Origin: Enterobacter ludwigii
GTDB taxonomy: Bacteria > Pseudomonadota > Gammaproteobacteria > Enterobacterales > Enterobacteriaceae
DNA length: 64,000 bases
Direction of reading: 5' to 3'
Assembly (NCBI GenBank): GCA_023023105.1
Contig: CP083824.1
Location: 1,612,001-1,676,000, forward strand
This document shows, one piece after another, positions 7,828-17,926 of the stretch. Positions within the stretch are counted from its first letter, which is position 1. Each line of letters begins with the position of its first letter. Under the pieces are notes generated by a model. That model did no database searches and was not told the origin of the DNA. It saw nothing but the letters and a program-made list of their open reading frames with translations. A program made the translations under genes and the position numbers.

Positions 7828-9207
7828 ATGGCGGCAAAGCAGTACACGTTTGTTCTTGCAGGTACCGGAAGCGGGTGTGGTAAAACCACGGTGACGCTAG
7901 GCCTGTTGAGTCTGTTAAAACAGCGTGGGTTAAGCGTCCAGCCATATAAAGTGGGCCCTGACTATCTTGATACCGGCTGGCATACCAAAGTCAGCGGTAC
8001 ATCCTCCCGCAACCTCGACAGCTTCATGCTTCCTGAGCCGATACTCAACGCGCTGTTCTGCGAGCATATGCAGCAGGCGGATATCGCGGTGATTGAAGGT
8101 GTGATGGGGCTGTATGACGGCTACGGCACCGACCCGAACTATTGCAGCACCGCCGCGATGGCAAAACAGCTGGGCTGCCCGGTGATTCTGCTGGTGGATG
8201 GCAAGGCGGTCTCGACTTCAATTGCCGCCACGGTAATGGGCTTTCAGCGATTTGATCCCACCCTCAATATTGCCGGGGTGATTGTCAATCGCGTCAACAG
8301 CGAATCACATTATCAGTTGCTCAAAACGGCAATTGAACACTACTGCACGGCACCCGTCCTGGGTTATGTCCCCCGCGTTGAAGGCGTCGGTTTGCCCGAG
8401 CGCCATCTGGGACTGGTCACCGCCCGGGAGTCGGTCGCGGACCTGCAGACCTGGCAGAATTTTTCCGCCATTCTCGAACGTACGCTGGACATCGGGCAAC
8501 TTCTCTCGCTCAGCCAGATGGCGTCGCTGCCGCAGGGCTCCTGGCCCGCGCTCCCTGACGGGGACGCCGGGCGCGGGTTGACGCTCGCGATGGCCGATGA
8601 CGAGGCCTTCAACTTCTATTACGCGGATAACATCACGCTGCTCGAACGTACCGGGGTCGACATTATCCGCTTTAGCCCGCTGCGCGATACCCATTTACCT
8701 GACTGCCAGATGGTCTGGCTTGGGGGCGGTTACCCGGAGCTGTACGCGGCACGGCTTGCGGAAAACACCACGATGCTGGCCAGCCTGCGGGAGGCGCACC
8801 GGCGAGGCGTGGCGATTTACGCCGAATGTGGTGGGCTGATGTATCTCGGCAGCACGCTCGAAGATAGCGAGGGGGGCACCCACCGGATGGCCAATGTTAT
8901 CCCCGGCCACAGCAGGATGGGTAAACGGCTGACCCGTTTTGGCTATTGTGAGGCGCAGGCGCGCCAGCCCACGCTGCTGGCCGATAGCGGAGAGGTGCTG
9001 CGTGGGCATGAATTTCACTATTCCGACTTCTCTCCCCAAACCCCCGCGGTACTGGCGTGTCGCAAAGTACGCGATGGCGTAACGATGCAGGAGTGGGCGG
9101 GCGGCTGGCAGGTTGGCAACACGTTCGCAAGCTATCTGCACCTCCACTTTGCCCAACGCCCCATGATGCTCAACCGCTGGCTGACGGCGGCGAGGGGGGC
9201 GCTATGA
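7828..9207 (+). CDS. cbiA: Cobyrinate a,c-diamide synthase CbiA
   Basis: CbiA (459 residues) uses ATP and glutamine to amidate the a and c side chains of cobyrinate. The P-loop GTGSGCGKTT (about residues 12-21) and a C-terminal glutamine amidotransferase region with AIYAECGGLMYL, holding the nucleophilic cysteine, are both visible. The start at 7828 gives MAAKQYTFVLAGTG and places the Shine-Dalgarno sequence in the hairpin loop just upstream; an in-frame upstream codon at 7786 would run through that hairpin. It is the first gene of the operon and overlaps cbiB by ATGA. Confidence 0.96.
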   Translation: MAAKQYTFVLAGTGSGCGKTTVTLGLLSLLKQRGLSVQPYKVGPDYLDTGWHTKVSGTSSRNLDSFMLPEPILNALFCEHMQQADIAVIEGVMGLYDGYGTDPNYCSTAAMAKQLGCPVILLVDGKAVSTSIAATVMGFQRFDPTLNIAGVIVNRVNSESHYQLLKTAIEHYCTAPVLGYVPRVEGVGLPERHLGLVTARESVADLQTWQNFSAILERTLDIGQLLSLSQMASLPQGSWPALPDGDAGRGLTLAMADDEAFNFYYADNITLLERTGVDIIRFSPLRDTHLPDCQMVWLGGGYPELYAARLAENTTMLASLREAHRRGVAIYAECGGLMYLGSTLEDSEGGTHRMANVIPGHSRMGKRLTRFGYCEAQARQPTLLADSGEVLRGHEFHYSDFSPQTPAVLACRKVRDGVTMQEWAGGWQVGNTFASYLHLHFAQRPMMLNRWLTAARGAL

Positions 9208-10163
9208 CCCTGCTGGCCTGGTGCGTCGCGTGGCTGCTCGACGTCATCATCGGCGACCCGCAAAACTGGCCGCATCCGGTGCGCTGGATAGGCAACCTGA
9301 TCAATGCGATGCAGCGGAGTATTCGCCGCTGCTGTCATAGCGATACGGCGCTACGCGTTGGCGGCGGCGTCATGTGGCTGGCGGTAGTGGGGCTGACCTG
9401 GGGCATATCCTGGGGCGTACTGGCGCTCGGACGGATGGTTCATCCCTGGCTGGGCTGGGCGATTGAAGTGTGGATGATGTTTACCGTGCTGGCCGGGCGC
9501 TGCCTGGCAAATGCTGCACGGGACGTTGAACGCCCTCTGCGAGCGGGCGACCTTGATGAAAGCCGCGAAAAACTCTCCTGGATAGTGGGACGCGATACGT
9601 CTCAACTTCAGCCGGAACAGATCAACCGGGCGGTGGTGGAGACCGTCGCGGAGAACACAGTCGATGGCGTTATCGCCCCACTGTTTTTCCTCATGCTGGG
9701 CGGTGCGCCACTGGCGATGGCCTATAAGGCGGTGAATACCCTCGATTCAATGGTGGGCTACAAGCACGAAAAATACCGTGCGATCGGCATGGTCAGCGCC
9801 CGTATGGATGACCTGGCGAACTATATCCCCGCTCGTCTGAGCTGGCTTCTGCTGAGCATCGCGGCGTGGCTATGCCGTGACGATTTCTCCCGCGCGCTGC
9901 GCGTCGGCTGGCGCGACCGCTACAACCACAGCAGCCCCAACTGCGCGTGGGCAGAAGCGACGGTCGCCGGCGCGCTGGGCATCCGGCTTGGCGGACCCAA
10001 CGACTATTTTGGTCAGCGCGTAGAAAAGCCGTGGATTGGCGACGCGCTGCGCCCGATTGCGGTAGACGACATTTCCCGAACGATTCGACTGATGTGGGTT
10101 TCCTCCACCCTGGCGCTGGCGCTGTGTATCGCAGCACGCTGGCTGATGGCTGGCGCGGCCTGA
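9204..10163 (+). CDS. cbiB: Adenosylcobinamide-phosphate synthase CbiB
   Basis: CbiB (319 residues) is an integral membrane protein that attaches aminopropanol phosphate, the CobD product, to adenosylcobyric acid. Several hydrophobic segments are visible, beginning MTLLAWCVAWLLDVIIGDP, with the conserved WPHPVRWIG and GGAPLAMAYKAVNTLDSMVGYK. The start at 9204 overlaps the cbiA stop (ATGA). The longer open frame upstream is out of register with cbiA and is not used. Confidence 0.95.
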   Translation: MTLLAWCVAWLLDVIIGDPQNWPHPVRWIGNLINAMQRSIRRCCHSDTALRVGGGVMWLAVVGLTWGISWGVLALGRMVHPWLGWAIEVWMMFTVLAGRCLANAARDVERPLRAGDLDESREKLSWIVGRDTSQLQPEQINRAVVETVAENTVDGVIAPLFFLMLGGAPLAMAYKAVNTLDSMVGYKHEKYRAIGMVSARMDDLANYIPARLSWLLLSIAAWLCRDDFSRALRVGWRDRYNHSSPNCAWAEATVAGALGIRLGGPNDYFGQRVEKPWIGDALRPIAVDDISRTIRLMWVSSTLALALCIAARWLMAGAA

Positions 10164-10175
10164 GGACAAGAGACA

Positions 10176-10808
10176 ATGCAATACATCCAGCAACCCCAGG
10201 CGATTGAAGCCAAAAGTTTCGACATCATTGGCGAAATCATTCGCGAAACGCGGCCGGAATACCGGTTTGCCAGCCCGCTGCATGAGGCGATCGTCAAGCG
10301 GGTGATCCATACCACCGCAGATTTCGACTGGCTGGATATTCTCTGGTTTTCAGATGACGCGCTGGAGCAACTTTGCGCGGCGCTCCGTCGCCCGTCCGTT
10401 ATCTATACCGATACCACGATGGCGCTCTCCGGGATCAACAAAACGCTGCTGGCCACGTTCGGGGGCGAATGTCGCTGCTATATCAGCGACCCGCGGGTGG
10501 TGGCGCAGGCAAAGGCCCAGGGAATCACCCGCTCGATGGCGGCCGTGGATATCGCCGTGACGGAAGAGAGCGAGAAGATCTTCGTCTTTGGCAATGCGCC
10601 CACGGCGCTGTTTCGCCTGCTTGAGCATGATGTTGCCGTCAGCGGCGTGGTGGGTGTTCCGGTGGGTTTTGTGGGGGCGGCGGAATCGAAAGAGGCGCTG
10701 ACGCACAGCAATTTGCCCGCGATTGCGGCCCTTGGGCGCAAAGGCGGCAGCAATGTGGCTGCGGCGATTGTGAACGCCATGCTCTATTACCTGCAGGGGG
10801 CGCGATGA
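10176..10808 (+). CDS. cbiC: Cobalt-precorrin-8 methylmutase CbiC
   Basis: This 210-residue enzyme moves the C11 methyl group to C12, giving cobyrinate. The N-terminus [20 protein letters not shown] and the [14 protein letters not shown] region are typical; the catalytic histidine is expected in the segment around [19 protein letters not shown]. It lies 12 bp after cbiB and overlaps cbiD by 4 bp. Confidence 0.95.
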   Translation: MQYIQQPQAIEAKSFDIIGEIIRETRPEYRFASPLHEAIVKRVIHTTADFDWLDILWFSDDALEQLCAALRRPSVIYTDTTMALSGINKTLLATFGGECRCYISDPRVVAQAKAQGITRSMAAVDIAVTEESEKIFVFGNAPTALFRLLEHDVAVSGVVGVPVGFVGAAESKEALTHSNLPAIAALGRKGGSNVAAAIVNAMLYYLQGAR

Positions 10809-11944
10809 GCGATTCAACCTTCGATGCCCCGGTATGGCATAACGGGAAGGCGTTACGTAAAGGCTTCACCACCGGTTCCTGCGCGACCGCGGCAGCGAAA
10901 GTCGCCGCACTGATGGTGCTGCGCCAGCATCTTATTCATCAGATCTCCATTGTGACCCCCTCCGGCGTCACGCTGTGTCTGAACGTGGAATCGCCGCACA
11001 TTGAAGGGCAGCAGGCGATTGCGGCCATCCGCAAAGACGGGGGGGATGACGTCGACGCCACACACGGCATGCTGATTTTCGCCCGCGTGATGCTCAACGA
11101 CAGCGGCGAGATTACGCTTTCGGGCGGCGAGGGCGTGGGGACCGTGACGCGCAAAGGCATCGGCCTGCCCATCGGCAGCGCGGCGATCAACCGCACGCCG
11201 CGTCACACCATTGAGTCCGCAGTGCGCGAGGCGATTGGCCCGACGCGCGGGGCCAACGTGGAAATCTTCGCCCCTGAAGGCGAAGCGCGGGCGCAGAAAA
11301 CCTACAACTCACGCCTCGGGATCCTGGGCGGGATTTCGATCATCGGCACCACCGGTATTGTCACACCGATGTCAGAGGAGAGCTGGAAACGCTCGCTCTC
11401 TCTGGAGCTGGAGATTAAACGCGCGGCGGGGCTGGAGCGGGTCGTGCTGGTGCCGGGCAATCATGGCGAGCGTTTTGTGCGCGAGCAGATGGGCATTGAT
11501 CAAGATGTCGTGGTCACCATGAGCAACTTTGTCGGCTACATGATCGAAGAGGCGGTGCGGGTGGGGTTTCGCCAGATAGTGCTGGTCGGCCATCCCGGCA
11601 AGCTCATCAAAATTGCCGCCGGGATATTCCACACCCACAGCCATATCGCCGATGCGCGCATGGAAACGCTGGTGGCGCATCTGGCGCTGCTCGGCGCGCC
11701 GCTGGAGTTACTGACCCTTGTCAGCGATTGCGATACCACCGAGGCGGCGATGGAGCATATCGAAACCTGGGGTTTTCAGCCTATTTACGGCCACCTCGCC
11801 AAACGTATCTGCCTGCGCGTGATGCAGATGTTGCGCTTTACCAAAACTCCGCCGACCTGTGACGCCATTCTGTTTTCCTTTGATAACCAGGTGCTGGGTA
11901 GCAACCGTCCGGTCGAGGCGATTGCCCGGGAGCTGCAATGTTAA
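10805..11944 (+). CDS. cbiD: Cobalt-precorrin-5B C1-methyltransferase CbiD
   Basis: CbiD (379 residues) methylates C1 in the anaerobic pathway. It is not a member of the canonical tetrapyrrole methylase fold. The family signature [19 protein letters not shown] is near the N-terminus, followed by glycine-rich stretches such as [19 protein letters not shown]. Its start overlaps the cbiC stop (ATGA) and its end overlaps the cbiE start by 7 bp. Confidence 0.95.
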   Translation: MSDSTFDAPVWHNGKALRKGFTTGSCATAAAKVAALMVLRQHLIHQISIVTPSGVTLCLNVESPHIEGQQAIAAIRKDGGDDVDATHGMLIFARVMLNDSGEITLSGGEGVGTVTRKGIGLPIGSAAINRTPRHTIESAVREAIGPTRGANVEIFAPEGEARAQKTYNSRLGILGGISIIGTTGIVTPMSEESWKRSLSLELEIKRAAGLERVVLVPGNHGERFVREQMGIDQDVVVTMSNFVGYMIEEAVRVGFRQIVLVGHPGKLIKIAAGIFHTHSHIADARMETLVAHLALLGAPLELLTLVSDCDTTEAAMEHIETWGFQPIYGHLAKRICLRVMQMLRFTKTPPTCDAILFSFDNQVLGSNRPVEAIARELQC

Positions 11945-12543
11945 CGGTCGTGGGAATGGGGCCTGCGGGATTGCATCTGATGACGCCCGCTGCGCGTGAA
12001 GCCATTGAGTGTGCCGATGCGCTGGTCGGCGGAAAACGTCATCTGCTGCAGTTCCCGGCGTTTTGCGGCGAGACGTTTGTCCTGGGCGCCAACATTCCGG
12101 CGCTGCTGGCCTGGGTTGAGGCGCGTCAGGAGAAAAAGGTGGTGATTGTCGCCTCCGGCGATCCGCTGTTTTACGGCATCGGATCGCGGATGGTGGCGCA
12201 TTTCGGTATGGCGCGCGTGCGCATTATTCCCGGTATCAGCGCGGTGCAGTACCTGTGCGCGCAGGCGGGCATTGATATGAATGAGATGTGGCTCACCAGC
12301 AGCCATGGTCGCAGCGTAAATGTTGATGAGCTTGCACGGCATCGCAAAGTGGCGATGGTCACCGATAGCCAGTGCGGGCCGAAAGAGATTGCCGCGCAGC
12401 TGGTGGCACGCGGTAAGGGCCATCGCTGGATGGTGATTGGTGAAAACCTGGCGATGGAAAACGAACGGATCCACTGGCTGCCCGTCAGTGTGGTTAGTGC
12501 CGACTATGAAATGAATGCAGTGGTGATCCTCGATGAAAGATGA
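11938..12543 (+). CDS. cbiE: Cobalt-precorrin-7 C5-methyltransferase CbiE
   Basis: CbiE (201 residues) methylates C5; together with CbiT it does the job of aerobic CobL. The tetrapyrrole methylase motif [20 protein letters not shown] opens the protein and [17 protein letters not shown] follows. It overlaps both neighbours, cbiD by 7 bp and cbiT by 11 bp. Confidence 0.94.
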   Translation: MLTVVGMGPAGLHLMTPAAREAIECADALVGGKRHLLQFPAFCGETFVLGANIPALLAWVEARQEKKVVIVASGDPLFYGIGSRMVAHFGMARVRIIPGISAVQYLCAQAGIDMNEMWLTSSHGRSVNVDELARHRKVAMVTDSQCGPKEIAAQLVARGKGHRWMVIGENLAMENERIHWLPVSVVSADYEMNAVVILDER

Positions 12544-13102
12544 ACTGTTTTTGCGCGGCGAAACGGTGCCGATGACCAAAGAGGCGGTACGCGCCCTTGC
12601 CATCGCAAAGCTTGCGCTGCACCGCGCCAGCCACCTGATTGATGTCGGCGCGGGGACCGGAAGTGTGTCGATAGAGGCGGCGCTGCAGTTTCCCTCGCTG
12701 CGCGTGACGGCCATTGAACGTAACCCTGCAGCTCTGCAGCTGCTTGCAGAAAATCGCCAGCATTTTGCCTGTCACAATATCGCTATTTTGCCGGGCGTAG
12801 CGCCGTTGCCGGTGGCGGATAAGGCCGATGCGGTATTTATGGGCGGCAGCGGTGGCCATCTGACCTCGCTTATTGACTGGTCCCTGCGCCAGCTACATCC
12901 AGGCGGACGTCTGGTGATGACGTTTATCCTGATGGAAAACCTCAATACCGCGCTGGCCCATCTGCAGGAGATCGGCGCGCAGGACATTGATTGCCTGCAA
13001 ATGCAGGTCTCCGCACTGGCCCCGCTTGGCAGCGGCCACTATTTCAAACCGAACAATCCCGTTTTTGTTATCGCCTGTCAGAAGGAAGAACACCATGTCT
13101 GA
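12533..13102 (+). CDS. cbiT: Cobalt-precorrin-6B C15-methyltransferase (decarboxylating) CbiT
   Basis: CbiT (189 residues) methylates C15 and decarboxylates the acetate side chain at C12. It has the class I S-adenosylmethionine-binding signature [16 protein letters not shown] near residue 37, unlike the other methylases of this operon. It begins inside the end of cbiE and ends 8 bp inside cbiF. Confidence 0.94.
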   Translation: MKDELFLRGETVPMTKEAVRALAIAKLALHRASHLIDVGAGTGSVSIEAALQFPSLRVTAIERNPAALQLLAENRQHFACHNIAILPGVAPLPVADKADAVFMGGSGGHLTSLIDWSLRQLHPGGRLVMTFILMENLNTALAHLQEIGAQDIDCLQMQVSALAPLGSGHYFKPNNPVFVIACQKEEHHV

Positions 13103-13868
13103 GACGTTTGATTCCCGTTGCGTGTGGTTTGTCGGTGCTGGTCCCGGCGATCGAGAGCTCATTACGCTCAAGGGATACAAGCTGCTGCAGCAGGCGCAGG
13201 TGGTCATCTATGCCGGTTCGCTGATCAATACCGAACTGTTGGCATACTGCCCGCAGGGGGCGGAATGCCACGACAGCGCGGAACTCCATTTAGAACAGAT
13301 CATTGACCTGATGGCGGCGGGCGTGAAGGCCGGAAAGACGGTGGTGCGTTTACAGACCGGTGATGTCTCCCTCTACGGCTCCGTCCGGGAACAGGGTGAA
13401 GAGTTGACCAAACGCGGAATCGCCTGGCAGGTGGTGCCCGGCGTCAGCGCCTTCCTCGGCGCTGCGGCGGAGCTTGGGGTGGAGTACACCGTGCCTGAAG
13501 TCTCGCAGAGCCTGATTATTACCCGCCTCGAAGGTCGTACGCCGGTGCCGGCGCGTGAACAGCTGGAGTCATTTGCCAGCCATCAGACCTCAATGGCGAT
13601 TTATCTTTCGGTCCAGCGTATTCATCGGGTGGCGGAACGCCTGATTGAAGGCGGTTATCCAGACACCACGCCCGTTGCCGTCATTTATAAAGCGACCTGG
13701 CCGGAAAGCCAGACCGTACGCGGCACGCTGGCGGACATCGCCGACAAGGTACGCGAGGCGGGGATCCGCAAAACGGCGCTCATTCTGGTCGGGAAATTCC
13801 TGGGCGAGGAGTATCACTACTCAAAACTCTATGCCGCGGATTTTAGCCATGAATACCGTAAAGCCTGA
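13095..13868 (+). CDS. cbiF: Cobalt-precorrin-4 C11-methyltransferase CbiF
   Basis: CbiF (257 residues) methylates C11. The tetrapyrrole methylase motif [22 protein letters not shown] opens the protein, and [18 protein letters not shown] and [20 protein letters not shown] follow. The ATG at 13095 was chosen because it gives the family N-terminus and has GAAGGAAGA before it; the longer frame upstream overlaps most of cbiT. Its 3' end overlaps cbiG by 20 bp. Confidence 0.95.
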   Translation: MSETFDSRCVWFVGAGPGDRELITLKGYKLLQQAQVVIYAGSLINTELLAYCPQGAECHDSAELHLEQIIDLMAAGVKAGKTVVRLQTGDVSLYGSVREQGEELTKRGIAWQVVPGVSAFLGAAAELGVEYTVPEVSQSLIITRLEGRTPVPAREQLESFASHQTSMAIYLSVQRIHRVAERLIEGGYPDTTPVAVIYKATWPESQTVRGTLADIADKVREAGIRKTALILVGKFLGEEYHYSKLYAADFSHEYRKA

Positions 13869-14904
13869 GTCCATCGCGCTTTTTTGCCTGACCCCGGGCG
13901 GCGTGCGGCTGGCGAAGCGGCTGGCGGCGATGCTGCCGGTAACCTGCTTTACCAGCGAGCGTTTGCAGGAAGAGGGCTTTGTTCCCTTCGACGGCGGCTT
14001 TGCCCCGGCGGTTCGCGAGGCGTTCATGCACTACCCGTCGCTGATTTTTATCGGCGCAACCGGCATTGCGGTGCGCGTCCTGGCACCGTTAATCCACGAC
14101 AAACTGATCGACCCGGCGGTGGTGGTGATCGATGAACGCGGGCAGCACGTGATTAGCCTGCTTTCCGGCCATGCTGGCGGGGCGAATGCACTGACCCACT
14201 ACCTGGCGGGAATACTGGGGGCTGACCCGGTGATTACCACCGCCACGGACGTCAACGAGATGGCCGCGCTGGATACCCTTGCCTTCCAGCTGAATGCCCG
14301 AATGAGCGATTTCCGAACGACGGTAAAAATCGTCAACCAGATGCTGGTGAGCCACCAGCGGGTAGGGCTGTGGTGGGATGCGGAACTCGACGACGACGTC
14401 AGCCGGTGCGATCGGCGCGGGTTTATCACCGTGAGCGACCTGCATTACCTGCCGGAACTGGATGCGCTGGTGTGTATTACGCTGCGAAACACGCTGCCGG
14501 AACTGCCATTGCCGCACTGGAAGCTGGTCCCTCAGCGGGTCGTGGCGGGTATCGGCTGTCGACGCGACACACCGTTTCCGCTGCTGGCAACCCTGCTGGC
14601 GCGTCAGTTCGAGGCGCAACGGCTCGACCCGCTGGCCCTAAAAGCGATTGGCAGCGTCTCCCTTAAAAAAGACGAAGCGGGCTTGCTCCAGCTTGCCGCT
14701 TGCTGGGGTGTGCCGTTTGAAACCTTTACCGCTGACGCGCTGCGTGAGCACGAACATCGCTTTCCGGCCTCATCGTTTGTACGCCAGACGGTAGGCGTGG
14801 GAAGCGTCTCGGGTCCGGCAGCGTGGCTGCTGAGCCATGGGCAACTACGAGGAGAAACCCTGCGCGAACAGGGCGTCACTATCACTTTGGGAGTTTCACA
14901 CTGA
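13849..14904 (+). CDS. cbiG: Cobalt-precorrin-5A hydrolase CbiG
   Basis: CbiG (351 residues) opens the delta-lactone of cobalt-precorrin-5A and releases the C20 fragment as acetaldehyde. The central segment [16 protein letters not shown] and [23 protein letters not shown] are typical. The start at 13849 lies inside the end of cbiF; the far longer open frame upstream is a shadow of cbiF. It touches cbiH through a shared base (TGATG). Confidence 0.94.
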   Translation: MNTVKPESIALFCLTPGGVRLAKRLAAMLPVTCFTSERLQEEGFVPFDGGFAPAVREAFMHYPSLIFIGATGIAVRVLAPLIHDKLIDPAVVVIDERGQHVISLLSGHAGGANALTHYLAGILGADPVITTATDVNEMAALDTLAFQLNARMSDFRTTVKIVNQMLVSHQRVGLWWDAELDDDVSRCDRRGFITVSDLHYLPELDALVCITLRNTLPELPLPHWKLVPQRVVAGIGCRRDTPFPLLATLLARQFEAQRLDPLALKAIGSVSLKKDEAGLLQLAACWGVPFETFTADALREHEHRFPASSFVRQTVGVGSVSGPAAWLLSHGQLRGETLREQGVTITLGVSH

Positions 14905-15629
14905 TGTTAACCGTAATTGGAATCGGCCCTGGCTCGCAGGCCATGATGACCATGGAAGCTGTAGACGCGCTGCAGGCGGCAGAAATCATCGTTGGCTACA
15001 AAACCTATACCCATCTGGTGAAGGCCTTCACCGGCGACAAACAGGTGATCAAAACCGGTATGTGCAAAGAGATTGAACGCTGTCAGGCGGCGATCGAGCT
15101 GGCGCAGGCCGGGCATAACGTCGCGCTTATCAGCAGCGGCGACGCCGGTATTTATGGGATGGCGGGGCTGGTGCTGGAGTTGGTCAGCAAACAGAAACTG
15201 GACGTTGAGGTTCGCCTGATCCCCGGAATGACGGCCAGTATCGCCGCCGCATCTCTGCTTGGCGCACCGCTGATGCACGATTTTTGCCACATCAGCTTAA
15301 GCGATCTGCTGACGCCGTGGCCGGTCATCGAAAAACGTATTGTCGCCGCGGGAGAAGCGGACTTCGTCATCTGTTTCTATAACCCGCGCAGCCGGGGGCG
15401 CGAGGGCCATCTGGCACGGGCGTTTGAGCTGCTGTCCGCCAGCAAAAGCCCGCAAACGCCGGTAGGGGTAGTGAAGTCTGCCGGGCGTAAAAAGCAGGAG
15501 AAGTGGTTAACCACGCTGGGCGACATGGACTTTGAACCGGTCGATATGACAAGCCTGGTGATCGTCGGAAATAAAGCCACCTTCGTTCAGGAGGGGCTGA
15601 TGATCACCCCCCGGGGCTATGTGCTGTGA
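14904..15629 (+). CDS. cbiH: Cobalt-factor III C17-methyltransferase CbiH
   Basis: CbiH (241 residues) methylates C17 and drives ring contraction. It begins [19 protein letters not shown] and carries NVALISSGDAGIYGMAGLVLE, both diagnostic of this methylase branch. The start codon overlaps the cbiG stop as TGATG. The end overlaps the GTG start of cbiJ. Confidence 0.95.
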   Translation: MLTVIGIGPGSQAMMTMEAVDALQAAEIIVGYKTYTHLVKAFTGDKQVIKTGMCKEIERCQAAIELAQAGHNVALISSGDAGIYGMAGLVLELVSKQKLDVEVRLIPGMTASIAAASLLGAPLMHDFCHISLSDLLTPWPVIEKRIVAAGEADFVICFYNPRSRGREGHLARAFELLSASKSPQTPVGVVKSAGRKKQEKWLTTLGDMDFEPVDMTSLVIVGNKATFVQEGLMITPRGYVL

Positions 15630-16411
15630 ACTATGGCGACGTGCTGGTCATGGGCGGCACCAGCGATGCCCGCGCGATCTGCCAGCAACTGGATGCGGCG
15701 GGCGTGGCCTACACCCTGTCGGTGGCAACACCCACCGGGCAGCGGCTGGCGGGCGATATTAACGGTCAGGTGCGCTGTGGCCGCCTGGAGCCACAACAGA
15801 TGGTTGACTGGCTGGCGGAAAACAGGACCCGCTGGGTGATTGACGCTTCGCATCCCTACGCTGAGGTGGTCAGCCGCAACATCCTGACGGCCTGTGAAAC
15901 GGTGGGGGTGTTGCTTAGCCGCTATCAGCGCCCCGAACAGCTCAGCGAGCTGACGCATCCGCTGCTCTACAGCGTGCCGGGAATTGAAGAGGCCTGCTAC
16001 ATCGCGCGGCGGCTGGGCGAACGGGTGCTGTTGACCACCGGCAGTAAAGATCTGGCGCGCTGGCGCGCAGGTCTGCCGGAGAAAACGCTGATGGCCCGGG
16101 TTTTGCCAGTGCCCGAGGTCATCGAGCAATGCGCCGGACTTGGCTTTGGCGTTACCGAGATCTTTGCTATGTGCGGGCCCTTCAGCGCTGAATTTAACGC
16201 GGCGTTTTATCGCCAGTGCCGGGCTGACGTGATGATAACCAAAGCCTCCGGCGCAGAAGGTGGCTATCAGGAGAAGGTTCAACCCTGTCTGGATGCGGGC
16301 ATCCCCTGCATCGTGATTACACGCCCGGCACCGCTGGTGACGGGAGAGGAATTACTGGAAAGTCAGGCCGCATTCGCCGGGCGTTTAGCGCGCTGGCTGG
16401 CCGCTGCTTAA
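15626..16411 (+). CDS. cbiJ: Cobalt-precorrin-6A reductase CbiJ
   Basis: CbiJ (261 residues) reduces the macrocycle of cobalt-precorrin-6A with a nicotinamide cofactor. VLVMGGTSDARAICQQL at the N-terminus and WVIDASHPYAEVVSRN fit the CbiJ/CobK family. The start is GTG (15626), overlapping the cbiH TGA; no ATG gives the conserved N-terminus. Confidence 0.93.
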   Translation: MNYGDVLVMGGTSDARAICQQLDAAGVAYTLSVATPTGQRLAGDINGQVRCGRLEPQQMVDWLAENRTRWVIDASHPYAEVVSRNILTACETVGVLLSRYQRPEQLSELTHPLLYSVPGIEEACYIARRLGERVLLTTGSKDLARWRAGLPEKTLMARVLPVPEVIEQCAGLGFGVTEIFAMCGPFSAEFNAAFYRQCRADVMITKASGAEGGYQEKVQPCLDAGIPCIVITRPAPLVTGEELLESQAAFAGRLARWLAAA

Positions 16412-16421
16412 GGAGTTAGAG

Positions 16422-17216
16422 ATGAAAAAGGCGCTTCTGGTGGTCAGCTTTGGTACCAGCTACCACGATACCTGCGAGAAGAATATTGTGGCGTGCGAGC
16501 ATGCGCTGGCGGAAAGCTGCCCTGACCGCGAGCTGTTTCGGGCATTCACCTCCGGGATGATCATTCGCAAGCTCAAACAGCGTGACGGCATTGAGATCGA
16601 CACGCCGCTGCAGGCGCTGAAAAAGCTTGCGGCTCAGGGATATCAGGACGTGGCGATCCAGTCTCTGCACATCATCAACGGCGATGAGTACGAGAAAATT
16701 GTCCGTGAAGTGCAGAGCCTGCGCCCGCTGTTTACCCGCCTGACGCTGGGGGCACCGCTACTGAGCAGCCACGACGATTACGCGCAGCTGATGCGCGCAT
16801 TGCAACAGCAAATGCCGACGCTTGGGGCCACGGAAAAAGTGGTGTTTATGGGCCACGGTGCCAGCCATCACGCCTTTGCGGCCTATGCCTGCCTCGACCA
16901 CATGATGATGGCCCAGAGCTTCCCGGCCCGCGTCGGCGCGGTGGAGAGCTATCCGGAAGTCGACATCCTGATTGAGAGCCTCGGTAAAGAAGGCGTCACC
17001 GGCGTGCATTTGATGCCGCTGATGCTGGTGGCCGGCGATCACGCCATCAACGATATGGCCTCTGATGACGAAGACTCCTGGAAGACGTTGTTTAACGCCG
17101 CCGGGATCCCGGCGACGCCGTGGCTGAGCGGGCTGGGTGAAAACCCGGCGGTACGCGCAATGTTCGTCGCCCATTTACAGCAGGCGCTGAGTATGGCGCT
17201 GGAGGAGGCGGCATGA
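16422..17216 (+). CDS. cbiK: Sirohydrochlorin cobaltochelatase CbiK
   Basis: CbiK (264 residues) inserts cobalt into sirohydrochlorin at the start of the anaerobic branch. KALLVVSFGTSYHDTCEKNI opens the protein; VVFMGHGASHHAF carries one expected metal-binding histidine and HLMPLMLVAGDHAINDMA the other. No signal peptide is seen, so it should be cytoplasmic. It has AAGGAGTTAGAG before the ATG and overlaps cbiL by 4 bp. CbiX, the alternative chelatase, is not in the window. Confidence 0.95.
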   Translation: MKKALLVVSFGTSYHDTCEKNIVACEHALAESCPDRELFRAFTSGMIIRKLKQRDGIEIDTPLQALKKLAAQGYQDVAIQSLHIINGDEYEKIVREVQSLRPLFTRLTLGAPLLSSHDDYAQLMRALQQQMPTLGATEKVVFMGHGASHHAFAAYACLDHMMMAQSFPARVGAVESYPEVDILIESLGKEGVTGVHLMPLMLVAGDHAINDMASDDEDSWKTLFNAAGIPATPWLSGLGENPAVRAMFVAHLQQALSMALEEAA

Positions 17217-17926
17217 GCGGCAAACTGTACGCCCTGAGTACCGGACCGGGCGCGCCGGATCTTATCACCGTGCGTGCCTCACGGATCCTTGGTTCGCTGG
17301 ATATTCTCTACGCCCCGGCGGGCCGCAAAGGCGGCGATAGCCTGGCGCTTTCTATCGTCCGGGCGTTTATCGGCGAACAGACCGAAATCCGCTGCTGTCA
17401 CTTTCCCATGAGCGCCGACAGTGCTGAAAAGGAGGCGGTGTGGGATGAGGTGGCCGACGCGTTAGTGCGTGAGGTGAACGACGGGAAACAGGTTGGTTTT
17501 ATCACCCTGGGCGATGCCATGCTGTTCAGCACGTGGGTGTTTTTACTTCAGCGCATCGGCAGCCCGGACTGGCTGGAGATTGTGCCCGGCGTGACGTCGT
17601 TTGCCGCGATTGCCGCGCGTTCAAAAATGCCGCTGGCGATGGAACAGCAGTCGCTGGCGGTGATTTCCTGTACCGCGCCGGAAGCGGAGATTGCGCACGC
17701 GCTGCAGCAACACGACAGCCTGGTGCTGATGAAGGTCTATGGCCGGTTTGCGCGCATCAAAGCGCTGCTGACGCAGGCCGGACTGCTGGACTGTGCACTG
17801 ATGATGTCAGAGGCCACGCTCCCCGGCGAGCTGTGCTGGCGGCATCTGGATGAGGTTGCTGATGACCAGCCGTTACCCTATTTCTCGACCATTCTGGTCA
17901 ACAAACAGTGGGAGTATGCGCAATGA
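17213..17926 (+). CDS. cbiL: Cobalt-precorrin-2 C20-methyltransferase CbiL
   Basis: CbiL (237 residues) methylates C20 of cobalt-factor II/precorrin-2. It shows LYALSTGPGAPDLITVRASRIL and GFITLGDAMLFSTWVFLLQ, the C20-methylase variants of the tetrapyrrole methylase motifs. The start overlaps the cbiK stop (ATGA) and the end overlaps the cbiM start (ATGA). Confidence 0.95.
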   Translation: MSGKLYALSTGPGAPDLITVRASRILGSLDILYAPAGRKGGDSLALSIVRAFIGEQTEIRCCHFPMSADSAEKEAVWDEVADALVREVNDGKQVGFITLGDAMLFSTWVFLLQRIGSPDWLEIVPGVTSFAAIAARSKMPLAMEQQSLAVISCTAPEAEIAHALQQHDSLVLMKVYGRFARIKALLTQAGLLDCALMMSEATLPGELCWRHLDEVADDQPLPYFSTILVNKQWEYAQ

